DNA from: Castellaniella sp036379515
Lineage (GTDB): Bacteria > Pseudomonadota > Gammaproteobacteria > Burkholderiales > Burkholderiaceae_B
Assembly: GCF_036379515.1 (NCBI RefSeq)
Contig: NZ_DASVGN010000007.1
Span: 49,126-113,125 of the forward strand
Length of the DNA stretch: 64,000 nucleotides
Direction of reading: 5' to 3'
Positions 50,068 to 59,346 of the stretch are shown in pieces. The first letter of the stretch is position 1. Every line of letters begins with the position of its first letter. The position numbers and the translations under genes are program-made. Below the pieces are notes generated by a model. The model did no database searches and had not been told where the DNA came from. It saw only the letters and a list, made by a program, of their open reading frames with translations.

Positions 50068-51483
50068 CTAGATCGTTGAGCCCAGGCGCTCGAGCACGGT
50101 GGTGCGGCCCAGCAGATTCAGCACGGCGCCAATTGACGGTGTGTGCTTGCGTCCCGTGACAGCCACGCGCAGCGGGATCGCGAGCTTGGGCATCTTGACG
50201 CCGCGGTCTTTCAGGATGCTCTTGATGAGTGCATCCAAGCTGGCTTCGGACCAGTCTTGCAGCGCGCTTGCCTGAGTGTGGAATTCGCGCAGCAGAGCAA
50301 GCGCATCGGTGTCCAGCACTTCGGTGCGCAGTGCGTCGTCGGCCGGTACGTAGGCACCACAAAACAGCATGGCCCCTTCGGCCAGGTCTTCCAGGGTTTC
50401 GCTGCGGTCACGCAATAGTGCCAGCACGGCGGGCAGGTCGGTCGTCGCCGACGGGTCGCCGCCACGTTCGCGGATGCGGGGTGTGACGCGGGCTGCCAGG
50501 TCGTCGAGCGCCAGCTCACGCAGCCAGTGGGCGTTGACCCAGTTCAGTTTCTTGGGGTCCCACTGCGCGGCCGAGCGACTCAGGTGCGCAGGGTCGAACC
50601 ATTTGATGAATTCTTCGCGTGTGAAGAGCTCGTCGTTGCCGTGGCTCCAGCCCAGGCGCGCCAGATAATTCATCATGGCCTGTGGCAGGTAGCCCAGGCG
50701 ATCGTATTCCATGACGCTCACGGCGCCGTGGCGCTTGGAGAGCTTTTCGCCATCGGGCCCCAGAATCATGGGGACGTGCCCGTAGTGCGGGATCTCGGCG
50801 CCCAGTGCGCGCAGGATGTTGATCTGCCGTGGCGTGTTGTTGACGTGATCATCGCCTCGGATGACGTGCGTGATTCCCATGTCCCAGTCGTCAACGACGA
50901 CGCAGAAGTTGTAGGTGGGGGTACCGTCTGGCCGAGCGATGATGAGGTCATCGAGCTCCGCGTTGTCGATGCTGATGGGGCCCTTCACCAGGTCGTTCCA
51001 GGCGGTCGCGCCTTCCAGCGGGCTGCGAAAGCGCACCACCGGCTTGATGCCCTGTGGAACGGGGGGCAAGGTCTTGCCCGGCTCGGGGCGCCAGGTCCCG
51101 TCGTAGCGGGGCTTGGCGCCGATGGCGCGGGCGCGCTCACGCATGGCTTCGACTTCGGCGGGCGTGCTGTAGCAGTAGTAGGCGGTGCCCTGCGCCAGCA
51201 TGTCTGCGATGACGGCACGGTACCGGTCCATGCGCTGCATCTGATAGAACGGGCCTTCGTCGGGCTGCAAATCCAGCCACTTCATGCCGTCCAGAATGGC
51301 CTGTACGGCCTGCGGCGTAGAGCGTTCCAGATCGGTGTCTTCGATGCGCAAGATGAAGGTACCGCCAAAGTGGCGCGCAAACGCCCACGAAAACAGGGCA
51401 GTGCGGGCACCCCCCAGATGCAGGTATCCGGTGGGAGAAGGGGCAAAGCGCGTGCGCACAGGGCGCGTCGAAACGTCGGTCAT
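50068..51483 (-). CDS. gltX: Glutamyl-tRNA synthetase
   Basis: The 471-residue class I synthetase has FAPSPTGYLHLGGARTALF (HIGH-type motif), the KMSKS-type KLSKRHGAVSV and an anticodon-binding helical C-terminus. In organisms with GatCAB, GluRS also charges tRNA(Gln) with glutamate for later amidation, and gatCAB is present here. I use the ATG at 51483. Confidence 0.97.
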   Translation of the reverse strand: MTDVSTRPVRTRFAPSPTGYLHLGGARTALFSWAFARHFGGTFILRIEDTDLERSTPQAVQAILDGMKWLDLQPDEGPFYQMQRMDRYRAVIADMLAQGTAYYCYSTPAEVEAMRERARAIGAKPRYDGTWRPEPGKTLPPVPQGIKPVVRFRSPLEGATAWNDLVKGPISIDNAELDDLIIARPDGTPTYNFCVVVDDWDMGITHVIRGDDHVNNTPRQINILRALGAEIPHYGHVPMILGPDGEKLSKRHGAVSVMEYDRLGYLPQAMMNYLARLGWSHGNDELFTREEFIKWFDPAHLSRSAAQWDPKKLNWVNAHWLRELALDDLAARVTPRIRERGGDPSATTDLPAVLALLRDRSETLEDLAEGAMLFCGAYVPADDALRTEVLDTDALALLREFHTQASALQDWSEASLDALIKSILKDRGVKMPKLAIPLRVAVTGRKHTPSIGAVLNLLGRTTVLERLGSTI

Positions 51484-51628
51484 GGTCGGAGTCGGAGTGC
51501 AGGTGCGGCCAGCGCGTCTGCAGCTAGTAAAATCAAGGGAACAATCTGCCATTTTAAGGGGGCCGCCGGCAGCGCGTGCGAAACGCCCTGCTCACAGCCA
51601 CTTGCGGCATCACCCAGGATCTCATTTC

Positions 51629-54094
51629 ATGTCGCGTCACCGTCTGGCGGCTCTGTTCGAGCCGCGTTCACTGCTCATTCTGAGCTCTCACGAACTCCCG
51701 GTCGTTCAGTCGACCCCCGAGCAGCTGCAGGGCCGAATCGCCGATTTCCGCATTCAGCCGGATGGTCGCTGGCGTCTGCCTGCCAACCGGCTGGGTTTTT
51801 TGCAGGACGGGCAGCGTCTGGACATGGCGCTGCTCAGCGTCGACCCGGCTCAACTGCCTCTGGCGCTGGCGGCGTTGCGGCCGCATCATCCGCGAGCGCT
51901 GGTGTTGTTGCCGCACGAAATTCCCTCTGCTGACCCGCGGCGTGCGCGCGCCGAGTGCCAGGCCTGGGGGCGGCAGAACGACTGCCTGGTCCTGGGCCCG
52001 GGTGCACTGGGGGTGCAACGCCCGCACCTGAGTCTGAATCTGAGTCTGGACCCGCGCGCGGCCCCCGTGGGGCGCGTCGCGCTGGTCGCACAATCCCGCA
52101 TGATTGCAGCGGCCGTCATGGATTGGGCGGGCGACATCCAGCTGGGGTTTTCGGCTGTGGTTTCGGCGGGCGATGCCGAAGGCGTGACGGTGGCCGAGAT
52201 CCTGGAATACCTCGCCATGGATTCCCGCAGCGACAGCATCGTGCTGTACCTCGAAGAGGCCGATTCGTCGCGGCATTTCACCAGCGCACTCATGGCGGCG
52301 GCCAGCGTCAAGCCGGTCATCGTGCTCAAGGCGAACCCGCCCGGCGCGGTGCAGGATCTCGAGGCCGACCGCGTCTTCGACGCGCTGTTGCGTCGCACGG
52401 GGGCGGTGCGCATCCGGTTTTTCGTGCAATTGTTTTCGGCCCTCAAGGTGCTGGTGCATGCGCGGCAACAACGCGTGCGTCGGGTGGCGCTGCTTTCGAA
52501 TGGCTATGGTGCCGCGCACCTGGCGCTGGATGTCATGGGTGGCAATGGCCCCCTGCTGCGCGCCGATCTCACCACACAAACGCGACGCGATCTTGAGGCC
52601 TTGCTCGAGCCCGGTGCCAGTGTGGACAACCCCGTCGTCAGTCATGCGCCCCTGACGCCCGAGCGTCTGGGCAAGACGCTGGCGCTCGTGGCGGGCGACG
52701 CCAATGTGGATGGTGTGCTGGTCTTGCTTGCGCCCGATGCCTTGTCCGACATGGAGGCAGCCAGCGACGTGCTGGCGCAGTTTTCAGAGTCTGCCGCAAA
52801 ACCCATTGTGTCGTGCTTTCTGGGCGATGCCGCCATGCGGCCTTTGCGGCACAGGTTGGACGCGGTGGGGTTGCCTGCTTTCCGCACGCCCGAATCTGCC
52901 GCCAATGCGCTGGGTATTCTAGCCACCTATCACTACAACCAGACCTTGGCGCAGCAGGCCTTGCCGCCTGAAATGCTCAATCGCCCGCCTCGGCTCGACG
53001 AGGCCCGGACGTTGATCTCGGACGCGATCATGTCGGGGCATGCCAGTCTGGATGCCGCTGGTAGTCGCTGGCTGCTGGACTGTTTTCACGTGCCTGTCGT
53101 CTTTGACGAACAGCGTACGCCCGGTGAGACACCCGCAGCCATTCCCATGGCAATCCGTGTGGGTCAGGATGCCCATTTTGGGCCTTACATTCAATTTGGC
53201 CCAGGTGGGCGTTATGCCCAGCTGGTGACGACACAGCGCAATATCGAGCTGCCACCGCTCAATACCTACCTGGCGCGTCAACTCATCCAACGGGGGTCTT
53301 TCTGGACCCGGGTGCTCGAGCGTGAACTGACCTCCGCCGTCTTCGATCGCCTGCGCGACACGCTGGAGCGCATTTCAGAAATCGTGAGCGAACTGCCCGG
53401 AGTCAAGACGCTGACGGTAGACCCATTGTGGTCGGACGACACCAGCCTTTTTGCAGGGGGCGTGCACGTCACGCTCGACCCCGACTACGATGGCGAGCGT
53501 CCAGAGAATCGCGCCTATCGGCATATGGCGATCCATCCCTATCCGCGCCGTCTGGTGCGGTCCATGGTGACGGCCAGTCAACAAGAATGGCTGTTGCGCC
53601 CGATCCGCCCTGAGGACGCCACCTTGCTGCAGGAGTTCATCCGCGGGCTGTCGGACGAATCGCGCTATATGCGCTTCGTGTCCATGCTGCGCGAACTCAC
53701 GCCCCGGATGCTGGCCCGCTATACGCGCATCGATTACGACCGCGAGGTAGCGCTGGTGGCGACGGCACAAGTGTCCAACGCCGAGAACCGGGGGCTGCTG
53801 CGCGAGCGCATCGTGGGCTTTGCCCACTGTCTGCGCAATGCCGATGGCCAGGGGGCAGAATACGCGCTGGTCATTGCCGACGACTGGCAGCGGCGCGGGT
53901 TGGGCGAGCACCTCATGCAGAGCCTGATTCAGGTGGCGCAGCGCCAGCAGCTCGATTACATCGAAGGGGTGGTGCTGGCCACGAACCGGCCCATGCTGGG
54001 GCTGATGACCCATCTGGGGTTCCAGAACGATGCCGAGGCGGATGACCCCACCATGCGGCGGGTGTGGCTGGATCTGCGCAAACGGCGCGAGTAG
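51629..54094 (+). CDS. Pat-like protein: acyl-CoA synthetase-type domains fused to GNAT acetyltransferase
   Basis: The 821-residue protein has an N-terminal CoA-binding-like domain, CoA-ligase-like domains (VALVAQSRMIAAAVMDWAGD, VALLSNGYGAAHLALDVMG), a shortened ATP-grasp-like part and a C-terminal GNAT domain (about 650-815, IRPEDATLLQEFIRGLSDES, ALVIADDWQRRGLGEHLMQS). This is the layout of Pat protein-lysine acetyltransferases, which modify acetyl-CoA synthetase and others. The usual CoA-binding glycine loop is degenerate and the ATP-grasp segment with HKSD-GGV is missing, so the ligase half is probably regulatory only. It is divergent from gltX, with a weak AGGA before the ATG at 51629. 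Confidence 0.85.
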   Translation: MSRHRLAALFEPRSLLILSSHELPVVQSTPEQLQGRIADFRIQPDGRWRLPANRLGFLQDGQRLDMALLSVDPAQLPLALAALRPHHPRALVLLPHEIPSADPRRARAECQAWGRQNDCLVLGPGALGVQRPHLSLNLSLDPRAAPVGRVALVAQSRMIAAAVMDWAGDIQLGFSAVVSAGDAEGVTVAEILEYLAMDSRSDSIVLYLEEADSSRHFTSALMAAASVKPVIVLKANPPGAVQDLEADRVFDALLRRTGAVRIRFFVQLFSALKVLVHARQQRVRRVALLSNGYGAAHLALDVMGGNGPLLRADLTTQTRRDLEALLEPGASVDNPVVSHAPLTPERLGKTLALVAGDANVDGVLVLLAPDALSDMEAASDVLAQFSESAAKPIVSCFLGDAAMRPLRHRLDAVGLPAFRTPESAANALGILATYHYNQTLAQQALPPEMLNRPPRLDEARTLISDAIMSGHASLDAAGSRWLLDCFHVPVVFDEQRTPGETPAAIPMAIRVGQDAHFGPYIQFGPGGRYAQLVTTQRNIELPPLNTYLARQLIQRGSFWTRVLERELTSAVFDRLRDTLERISEIVSELPGVKTLTVDPLWSDDTSLFAGGVHVTLDPDYDGERPENRAYRHMAIHPYPRRLVRSMVTASQQEWLLRPIRPEDATLLQEFIRGLSDESRYMRFVSMLRELTPRMLARYTRIDYDREVALVATAQVSNAENRGLLRERIVGFAHCLRNADGQGAEYALVIADDWQRRGLGEHLMQSLIQVAQRQQLDYIEGVVLATNRPMLGLMTHLGFQNDAEADDPTMRRVWLDLRKRRE

Positions 54095-54146
54095 GCCGTG
54101 GTGCGGCAGTGGTCTTGAGGCAATGTGACGCGCCTGGGGTTGCAGC

Positions 54147-54827
54147 CTACTTTTGCGGCGGGCTGAACAGTGCGATCAGAAACGCACGGATGTCTTCAAG
54201 CTCTTGTGGGTGCACGGCGTGCGGCATGGGGTAGGTGTGCCATTGCACCGGCTGGCCCAGCGCCGTGAGTAGGTCGCGGCCGGTTTCGGCGAAGGTGATG
54301 GGTATGACGGGGTCTTGCGTGCCGTGCGCCATGAAGATCGGCGTCTGTGCGTTGATCGGGTGGCGTTCGGCGGCGGTGGTGTGGCGCAGTGGCAGGTATC
54401 CCGACAGCCCGACCATGCCCGCCAGGCGGCGTTCGAAGCGCAGCCCGGTGTAGAGTGCCGTGGCACAGCCCTGAGAAAACCCCGCGAGCACGATGTGTTC
54501 TGACGGCACGCCGCGTGCGCATTCCTGCTTGATGAGGCCTCCGATGGCCTGGCGTGCCGTGCGGATGCCGGCGATGTCTTCGCGCGAGTCGCGCTGCAGA
54601 CCGTAGGCGTCGTACCAGGCGCGCATGGGCATGCCCTGATTGAGCGTGACAGGGCGCACGGGTGCATGGGGGAACACGAAGCGCAGCGCCGGCAGGCCGT
54701 CGCCAGTGAATTCGGGGACAATGGGTGCGAAGTCATTTCCGTCTGCCCCCAGCCCGTGCAGCCAGATGATGCTGTGCGTCGGGTTGGGGCCGGTTTCGCG
54801 TTCCAGCGTCTCGAGCGGGATATCCAT
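54147..54827 (-). CDS. Carboxylesterase/phospholipase-type serine hydrolase
   Basis: The 226-residue alpha/beta hydrolase has IIWLHGLGADGNDF (oxyanion region), the nucleophile Ser118 in LAGFSQGCATALYTG, Asp172 in GTQDPVIP and His203 in YPMPHAVHPQEL. It cleaves small esters or lysophospholipids in the cytoplasm. Its start overlaps the darP stop by 1 bp. Confidence 0.93.
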   Translation of the reverse strand: MDIPLETLERETGPNPTHSIIWLHGLGADGNDFAPIVPEFTGDGLPALRFVFPHAPVRPVTLNQGMPMRAWYDAYGLQRDSREDIAGIRTARQAIGGLIKQECARGVPSEHIVLAGFSQGCATALYTGLRFERRLAGMVGLSGYLPLRHTTAAERHPINAQTPIFMAHGTQDPVIPITFAETGRDLLTALGQPVQWHTYPMPHAVHPQELEDIRAFLIALFSPPQK

Positions 54828-55375
54828 CAGCGTGTCTCGTCCTTGAAATCAAGTTTTTTCAGGGTCTGGAACAATGCGCGGTAGTGCTTGCGCACCGGTT
54901 CCCGGCCCTCCGGCAGTGCGGCATTGTCGCGTGCCTCTTTGCGGGCTGCCCGGATCTGTGCCCGTAGCGCCTGGATGTCCAGGCCCGGGAAGCTGTCCAG
55001 CAGGGAAGTCAGGGCGTCGTCGCTGTCCATCAGCCGATCACGCAGCGCTTCGATGCGCTGCATGGCGCGCGCTTGCGCCTGTGACCCGTTGGCCCATAGG
55101 TCGAGCTGGGCGCGCAGCGCGGGCGCGTCGGCCTGACGCATGAGCTTGCCCACGTAGTGGGTTTGCCGCCGCAAGCCTTCGTGGCTGCGCGTGCGTTGGG
55201 CCAGATCGATGGCGTCGCGCAGGCTTTCGGCCAGCGGCAGCTGATCCAGCTGCGACGCTGGCAAGGCGATGAGCTCGCGGCCCAGATCCAGCAACGCGTG
55301 CATGTCGCGCTTGACCTGCGACTTGCTGGGAGGGAGATCCTGCAGGTCGGAGGATTCCGTTGACGTAGGGTCCAT
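54827..55375 (-). CDS. darP: Ribosome biogenesis factor DarP (YjgA, DUF615)
   Basis: The 182-residue helical protein has PPSKSQVKRDMHALLDLGRE, DAIDLAQRTRSHEGLRRQTH, YVGKLMR and ELD-type helices ending KHYRALFQTLKKLDF, the DUF615 pattern. DarP assists 50S maturation. It is divergent from pmbA, which is the normal pairing. Confidence 0.95.
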   Translation of the reverse strand: MDPTSTESSDLQDLPPSKSQVKRDMHALLDLGRELIALPASQLDQLPLAESLRDAIDLAQRTRSHEGLRRQTHYVGKLMRQADAPALRAQLDLWANGSQAQARAMQRIEALRDRLMDSDDALTSLLDSFPGLDIQALRAQIRAARKEARDNAALPEGREPVRKHYRALFQTLKKLDFKDETR

Positions 55376-55439
55376 GGTTGAAAGCATAAAATGACTGATC
55401 AGTGGTTATGATAACCGTCTGGATTTTTGCGGATTGCGC

Positions 55440-56807
55440 ATGAACGACTCTACCGAAGATTTTCTGGACATCCCCGCACAGCAGGCGCGGTTTCGTGAAC
55501 TGGTCACGGACGTGCTGCAGCGTGCGCGCAAGGCCGGTGCGACCGATGCGGCCGCCGAAGTCTCCGAGAGCCGAGGGCTCTCGGTGGCGGCCAGGCAGCT
55601 GGCAGTCGAAACCATCGAGCAGACGCGCGACCGGTCGCTGGCCGTCACGGTCTTTGCCGGCCAGCGTCGCGGTTCGGCGTCCACATCCGATTTTTCTGCA
55701 GACGCACTGCAGCGCACGGTTGATGCGGCCTGGCACATCGCGCGCTATACCGCCGAAGACCCGGCGGCAGGCCTGCCCGAACCCGATCAGCTGGCGCTGC
55801 ATTACCCGGATCTGGATCTGTATCACCCATGGGCCATCGATGCCGAGGGCGCCAAGCGCCTGGCCATTCGGGCCGAGCGGGCTGCGCTTTCGACCAGCCG
55901 CGACATCACCAATACGGAAGGCGCCTCGGTGGATGCCACTGAAGGCCACTTCGTGCTGGGCAATTCCCGGGGGTTTCTAGGCGGCTATCCGTATTCGCGC
56001 CACAGCCTGTCGGTAGCCCCCATTGCGGGGCGTGGCGATGGCATGCAGCGCGATTTCTGGTATACGTCGGCGCGGCGTGCCGAAGACCTGGCAGATCCCG
56101 CCGAAGTGGGCCGTTACGCCGCCCAGCGGGCGCTGTCGCGCCTGCATGCGCGGCCAGTCAAGACGGGCCGCTACCCGGTGCTCTTCGAAGCACCTCTGGC
56201 CGTGGGGTTGCTGGGCGCGCTGGTGCAGGCCGCCAGTGGCGGAGCCTTGTATCGCAAGGCAAGTTTCCTGCTCGATGCCTTGGGAACCCCGGTATTGGCC
56301 GATCACCTCGATGTCATCGAGAACCCCTATATCCCTGGAGCTCAGGGGAGTTCGCCCTTTGACGCCGAAGGTGTCCGGCCACAGGCCCGCCGAGTAGTGG
56401 GCGGGGGCGTGCTCGAAGGGTACTTCCTGTCTACGTACACCGCGCGCAAGCTGGGCATGGCCACGACCGGCAATGCCGGCGGCTCGCATAATTTGAGTCT
56501 GCGTTCGCAGCGGACGCAAGCGGGTGACGATCTCCCCGCGCTCTTGCGCAAGATGGACACGGGGCTTCTGGTCACCGAGCTCATTGGGCAGGGCGTGAAC
56601 TATGTCACGGGGGATTATTCCCGGGGCGCGTTCGGGTATTGGGTGCAGGGCGGGGTGATCCGCCACCCGGTGCACGAAATCACCATCGCGGGCAATCTGG
56701 CAGAGATGTTCCGAGGCATGGTGGCCGTGGGCGCGGATGTCTACGGACGCGGCGCCAAATCCACGGGGTCCATCTTGATCGATCAGATGGCGGTGGCGGG
56801 GCAATAG
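55440..56807 (+). CDS. pmbA: Metalloprotease PmbA (TldD/E family)
   Basis: The 455-residue protein has the TldE/PmbA layout: FRELVTDVLQRARKAGATDA, VTVFAGQRRGSASTSDFS, RYTAEDPAAGLPEP, EGYFLSTYTARKLGMATTGN and NYVTGDYSRGAFGYWVQGG. It lacks the zinc HExxxH of TldD and is the partner subunit in microcin maturation and protein processing. I use the ATG at 55440 (MNDSTEDF). Confidence 0.95.
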   Translation: MNDSTEDFLDIPAQQARFRELVTDVLQRARKAGATDAAAEVSESRGLSVAARQLAVETIEQTRDRSLAVTVFAGQRRGSASTSDFSADALQRTVDAAWHIARYTAEDPAAGLPEPDQLALHYPDLDLYHPWAIDAEGAKRLAIRAERAALSTSRDITNTEGASVDATEGHFVLGNSRGFLGGYPYSRHSLSVAPIAGRGDGMQRDFWYTSARRAEDLADPAEVGRYAAQRALSRLHARPVKTGRYPVLFEAPLAVGLLGALVQAASGGALYRKASFLLDALGTPVLADHLDVIENPYIPGAQGSSPFDAEGVRPQARRVVGGGVLEGYFLSTYTARKLGMATTGNAGGSHNLSLRSQRTQAGDDLPALLRKMDTGLLVTELIGQGVNYVTGDYSRGAFGYWVQGGVIRHPVHEITIAGNLAEMFRGMVAVGADVYGRGAKSTGSILIDQMAVAGQ

Positions 56808-57239
56808 AGGGCGGGAGGGCGCGACGCGCAGATTGCGGGGTAAGCTGGAGGCCGCCGCGCTACGGTGGAGAGGCTGGACGACTGACACAGCGCGCGGGCG
56901 GGTAGGCCAGTGCTGGGTGCTGCCGAAGGGAGGGTGGGAGTCGTCAGCGGACATGTTTGAGCCGCGCAGCGGCGAGTTTGTCCGCTGCCACCCGGACGAG
57001 GAAGACCCAGGAAGCCCGAAGGGCCACTGGCCGTAGCCTGCGTGCTGTGTCAGTCGTCCAGCCCGGTTTCACATGAGACCAAAATTCCAGGTACAATTGT
57101 CGGATTTCCGTTTGAATCCATGTCTGTACGGGTTGCGCTTAGGGATGCAAAACTGAAGCCATGAAACCCAGACGGGCAGGGTTGTAGCGGCGGAAATAGC
57201 AGCAGCAATCTTCACTTTAATTTTCAGGTAAAACCCATC
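56808..57239. other. 432-bp region without a gene between pmbA and rplM
   Basis: There is no credible gene here. The middle is taken by the 193-nt inverted-repeat element (56871-57063). The last 170 bases hold the rplM promoter and leader, with TACAAT at 57092-57097 as the best -10 candidate but no clear -35, and an A/T-rich leader with CAGG before the rplM ATG. A 67-codon frame at 56833-57036 crosses the inverted repeats and looks like chance. Confidence 0.7.
56871..57063. repeat. 193-nt element with nested inverted repeats
   Basis: GGCTGGACGACTGACACAGC (56871-56890) has its exact reverse complement at 57044-57063. Inside it are further matched arms: GGCCAGTG (56904-56911) with CACTGGCC (57025-57032), CAGCGGACA (56944-56952) with TGTCCGCTG (56978-56986), and GCCGC/GCGGC (56960-56964/56968-56972). 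The four levels are nested, so the whole segment could fold into one long branched hairpin. It lies downstream of pmbA and upstream of rplM. No target-site duplication is visible. It could be a structured RNA, a strong extragenic palindrome, or the relic of a small inverted-repeat mobile unit. Confidence 0.7.
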
Positions 57240-57668
57240 ATGAAGACCTTTGTGGCCAAGCCGCATGAAGTCAAGCGTGAATGGTTTGTGATCGACGCCA
57301 AGGGTAAGATCCTCGGCCGTGTGGCCAGCGAAGTCGCACGCCGCTTGCGTGGCAAACACAAACCAGAATTCACTCCCCACGTAGACACTGGCGATTACAT
57401 CGTCGTCATCAACGCCGCCGACATCGTCGTTTCGGGCGCCAAGACGACCGACAAACGCTACTATCGCCACTCTACCTACCCGGGCGGCATCTACGAAACC
57501 AGCTTCCAGAAAATGCAACAGCGTTTTCCGGGCCGCGCCCTGCAGAAAGCCGTCAAAGGCATGCTGCCCAAAGGCCCTCTGGGCTACGCCATGGCCAAGA
57601 AGCTGAAGATCTACGCCGGTGCCGAACATCCGCACAGTGCGCAGCAGCCGCAAACCCTGGACATCTGA
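57240..57668 (+). CDS. rplM: 50S ribosomal protein L13
   Basis: The 142-residue protein begins MKTFVAKPHEVKREWFVIDA and contains KILGRVASEVARRLRGKHK, NAADIVVSG and AVKGMLPKGPLG, the L13 signatures. It pairs with rpsI 12 bp downstream, as in nearly all bacteria. Confidence 0.98.
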   Translation: MKTFVAKPHEVKREWFVIDAKGKILGRVASEVARRLRGKHKPEFTPHVDTGDYIVVINAADIVVSGAKTTDKRYYRHSTYPGGIYETSFQKMQQRFPGRALQKAVKGMLPKGPLGYAMAKKLKIYAGAEHPHSAQQPQTLDI

Positions 57669-57680
57669 GGATAGGCCATC

Positions 57681-58073
57681 ATGATCGGTAATTGGAACTA
57701 TGGCACTGGCCGCCGCAAGACGTCCGTGGCCCGCGTCTTTCTCAAGAAAGGCACTGGCAAGATCGTCGTCAACGGTCGTCCGGTAGACGAATACTTCGCC
57801 CGCGAAACCGGCCGCATGGTCGTGCGCCAGCCACTCGAAGTCACCAACCACCTCGAATCGTTCGACTTTCACGTCAACGTCACGGGCGGCGGTGAATCTG
57901 GCCAGGCCGGTGCCGTGCGTCACGGCATCACTCGCGCGCTCATCGACTACGACGAAACGCTGAAGTCCCCGCTCAAGCAGGCCGGGCTCGTCACGCGTGA
58001 CGCTCGCGAAGTCGAGCGCAAGAAGGTCGGCTTCCACAAGGCCCGTCGGCGCAAGCAGTTCAGCAAGCGCTAA
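57681..58073 (+). CDS. rpsI: 30S ribosomal protein S9
   Basis: The 130-residue protein contains YGTGRRKTSVARVFLKKGTG, GGGESGQAGAVRHGITRAL and the basic tail KARRRKQFSKR that contacts tRNA in the P site. A Rho-independent terminator follows 26 bp after the stop. Confidence 0.98.
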   Translation: MIGNWNYGTGRRKTSVARVFLKKGTGKIVVNGRPVDEYFARETGRMVVRQPLEVTNHLESFDFHVNVTGGGESGQAGAVRHGITRALIDYDETLKSPLKQAGLVTRDAREVERKKVGFHKARRRKQFSKR

Positions 58074-58099
58074 GCATCGGCCGGCAACGGCTCATGCGA

Positions 58100-58131
58100 C
58101 AAAAACCCCGGCCTTCGCGTCGGGGTTTTTG
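58100..58131 (+). terminator. Rho-independent terminator after rplM-rpsI
   Basis: CAAAAACCCCG (58100-58110) and CGGGGTTTTTG (58121-58131) form an 11-bp stem around a 10-nt loop; the stem's own T5 acts as the U-run. It directly follows rpsI and separates it from argC. Confidence 0.93.
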
Positions 58132-58259
58132 CGTCAAAGAAGTCCTTGCTGCAAGCGGGCCGGTGCGGGAGGCGCAGGCTGGTCTGGCCTACAATAAAGG
58201 ATCATTTTGCTGTTTTGACGGCAGGGGCTGGCCTCTGCTCTTTCACAAGGTTCACCTCC

Positions 58260-59324
58260 ATGACGCAAGACACCCCATCGCGCATCAAAGTTGGCATCGT
58301 TGGTGGCACCGGCTACACCGGCGTCGAACTCTTGCGCCTGCTCTCGCAGCACCCGCGTGTGGACCTGCACGCCATCACCTCACGCAAGGAATCAGGCCTG
58401 CCGGTGGCGGACATGTTCCCCAATCTGCGTGGTCACGTCGGCCTGTGCTTCCAGACACCCGAAGAAGCCGCGCTCGATCAGTGCGACGTAGTGTTCTTTG
58501 CCACGCCCCATGGCGTGGCCATGGAACAAACTCCGGCCTTGCTCAAGCACGATGTGCGGGTGATTGATCTGGCGGCAGATTTCCGGCTGCAGGACGTCGA
58601 TACCTTTCAAAAATGGTACAAGCTGCCGCACAGCTGCCCTGCCGTGCTGCGCGACGCCGTCTATGGCTTGCCCGAGCTGGACCGCGAGCGCATCCGCAAG
58701 GCCCGGGTGGTGGGCAATCCGGGGTGCTATCCCACGACCGTGCTGCTGGGGCTCGCGCCCGTGTTGCAGGCAGCGCAGCCGCTGGTGGACGTCGCCCACA
58801 TCATTGCCGATTCAAAATCCGGCTTGTCGGGCGCGGGTCGCAAGACCCAGGTGGGGTCGCTGTTTTGCGAGGCGTCTGATAATTTTGCGGCGTATGGCGT
58901 GGCCGGGCACCGGCATCACCCTGAAATCACCGAGTGCCTGAACCGCATTGCAGGCGTGCCGGTGAGCGTCACCTTTGTGCCGCATCTGGTGCCCATGATC
59001 CGCGGCATGTTCTCCACCCTGTATCTGCGCATTTTGCCGGATGCCATGCAGACCGATTTTCAGGCGCTCTACGAAAAGCGCTATGCGGGCGAACCCTTCG
59101 TCGACGTCATGCCGGCTGGCAGCTTGCCGCAGACGCGTTCGGTGCGGGCCTCGAACATGCTGCGTATTGCCGTGCATCGCCCGGGCGATGGCGATACGCT
59201 GGTGGTACTGGTGGTGCAAGACAATCTGGTCAAGGGGGCGGCGGGTCAGGCTGTGCAGAACATGAATCTCATGTTCGGCTTCCCGGAAACCACCGGCTTG
59301 CAGCAAGTGGCCGTGTTGCCGTAA
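58260..59324 (+). CDS. argC: N-acetyl-gamma-glutamyl-phosphate reductase
   Basis: The 354-residue protein has the NADP-binding IKVGIVGGTGYTGVELLRLL and the catalytic Cys156 in NPGCYPTT, plus FVPHLVPMIRGMFSTLYL. It makes N-acetylglutamate semialdehyde in arginine synthesis, in the same pathway as argJ. The start follows CACC after weak purines; the ATG at 58260 gives the normal length for the long form of the enzyme. Confidence 0.97.
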   Translation: MTQDTPSRIKVGIVGGTGYTGVELLRLLSQHPRVDLHAITSRKESGLPVADMFPNLRGHVGLCFQTPEEAALDQCDVVFFATPHGVAMEQTPALLKHDVRVIDLAADFRLQDVDTFQKWYKLPHSCPAVLRDAVYGLPELDRERIRKARVVGNPGCYPTTVLLGLAPVLQAAQPLVDVAHIIADSKSGLSGAGRKTQVGSLFCEASDNFAAYGVAGHRHHPEITECLNRIAGVPVSVTFVPHLVPMIRGMFSTLYLRILPDAMQTDFQALYEKRYAGEPFVDVMPAGSLPQTRSVRASNMLRIAVHRPGDGDTLVVLVVQDNLVKGAAGQAVQNMNLMFGFPETTGLQQVAVLP

Positions 59325-59346
59325 GGCCCAGCGTTCAGGAGCGATC

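Noticed and set aside
56833..57036. 67-codon frame inside the inverted-repeat element
   Set aside because: It spans the hairpin arms, has odd composition and no ribosome site.
56808..57239. RNase P RNA, 6S RNA or tmRNA in the pmbA-rplM gap
   Set aside because: The conserved RNase P GAGGAAAGTCCGGGC core and the hallmarks of the other RNAs are not present.
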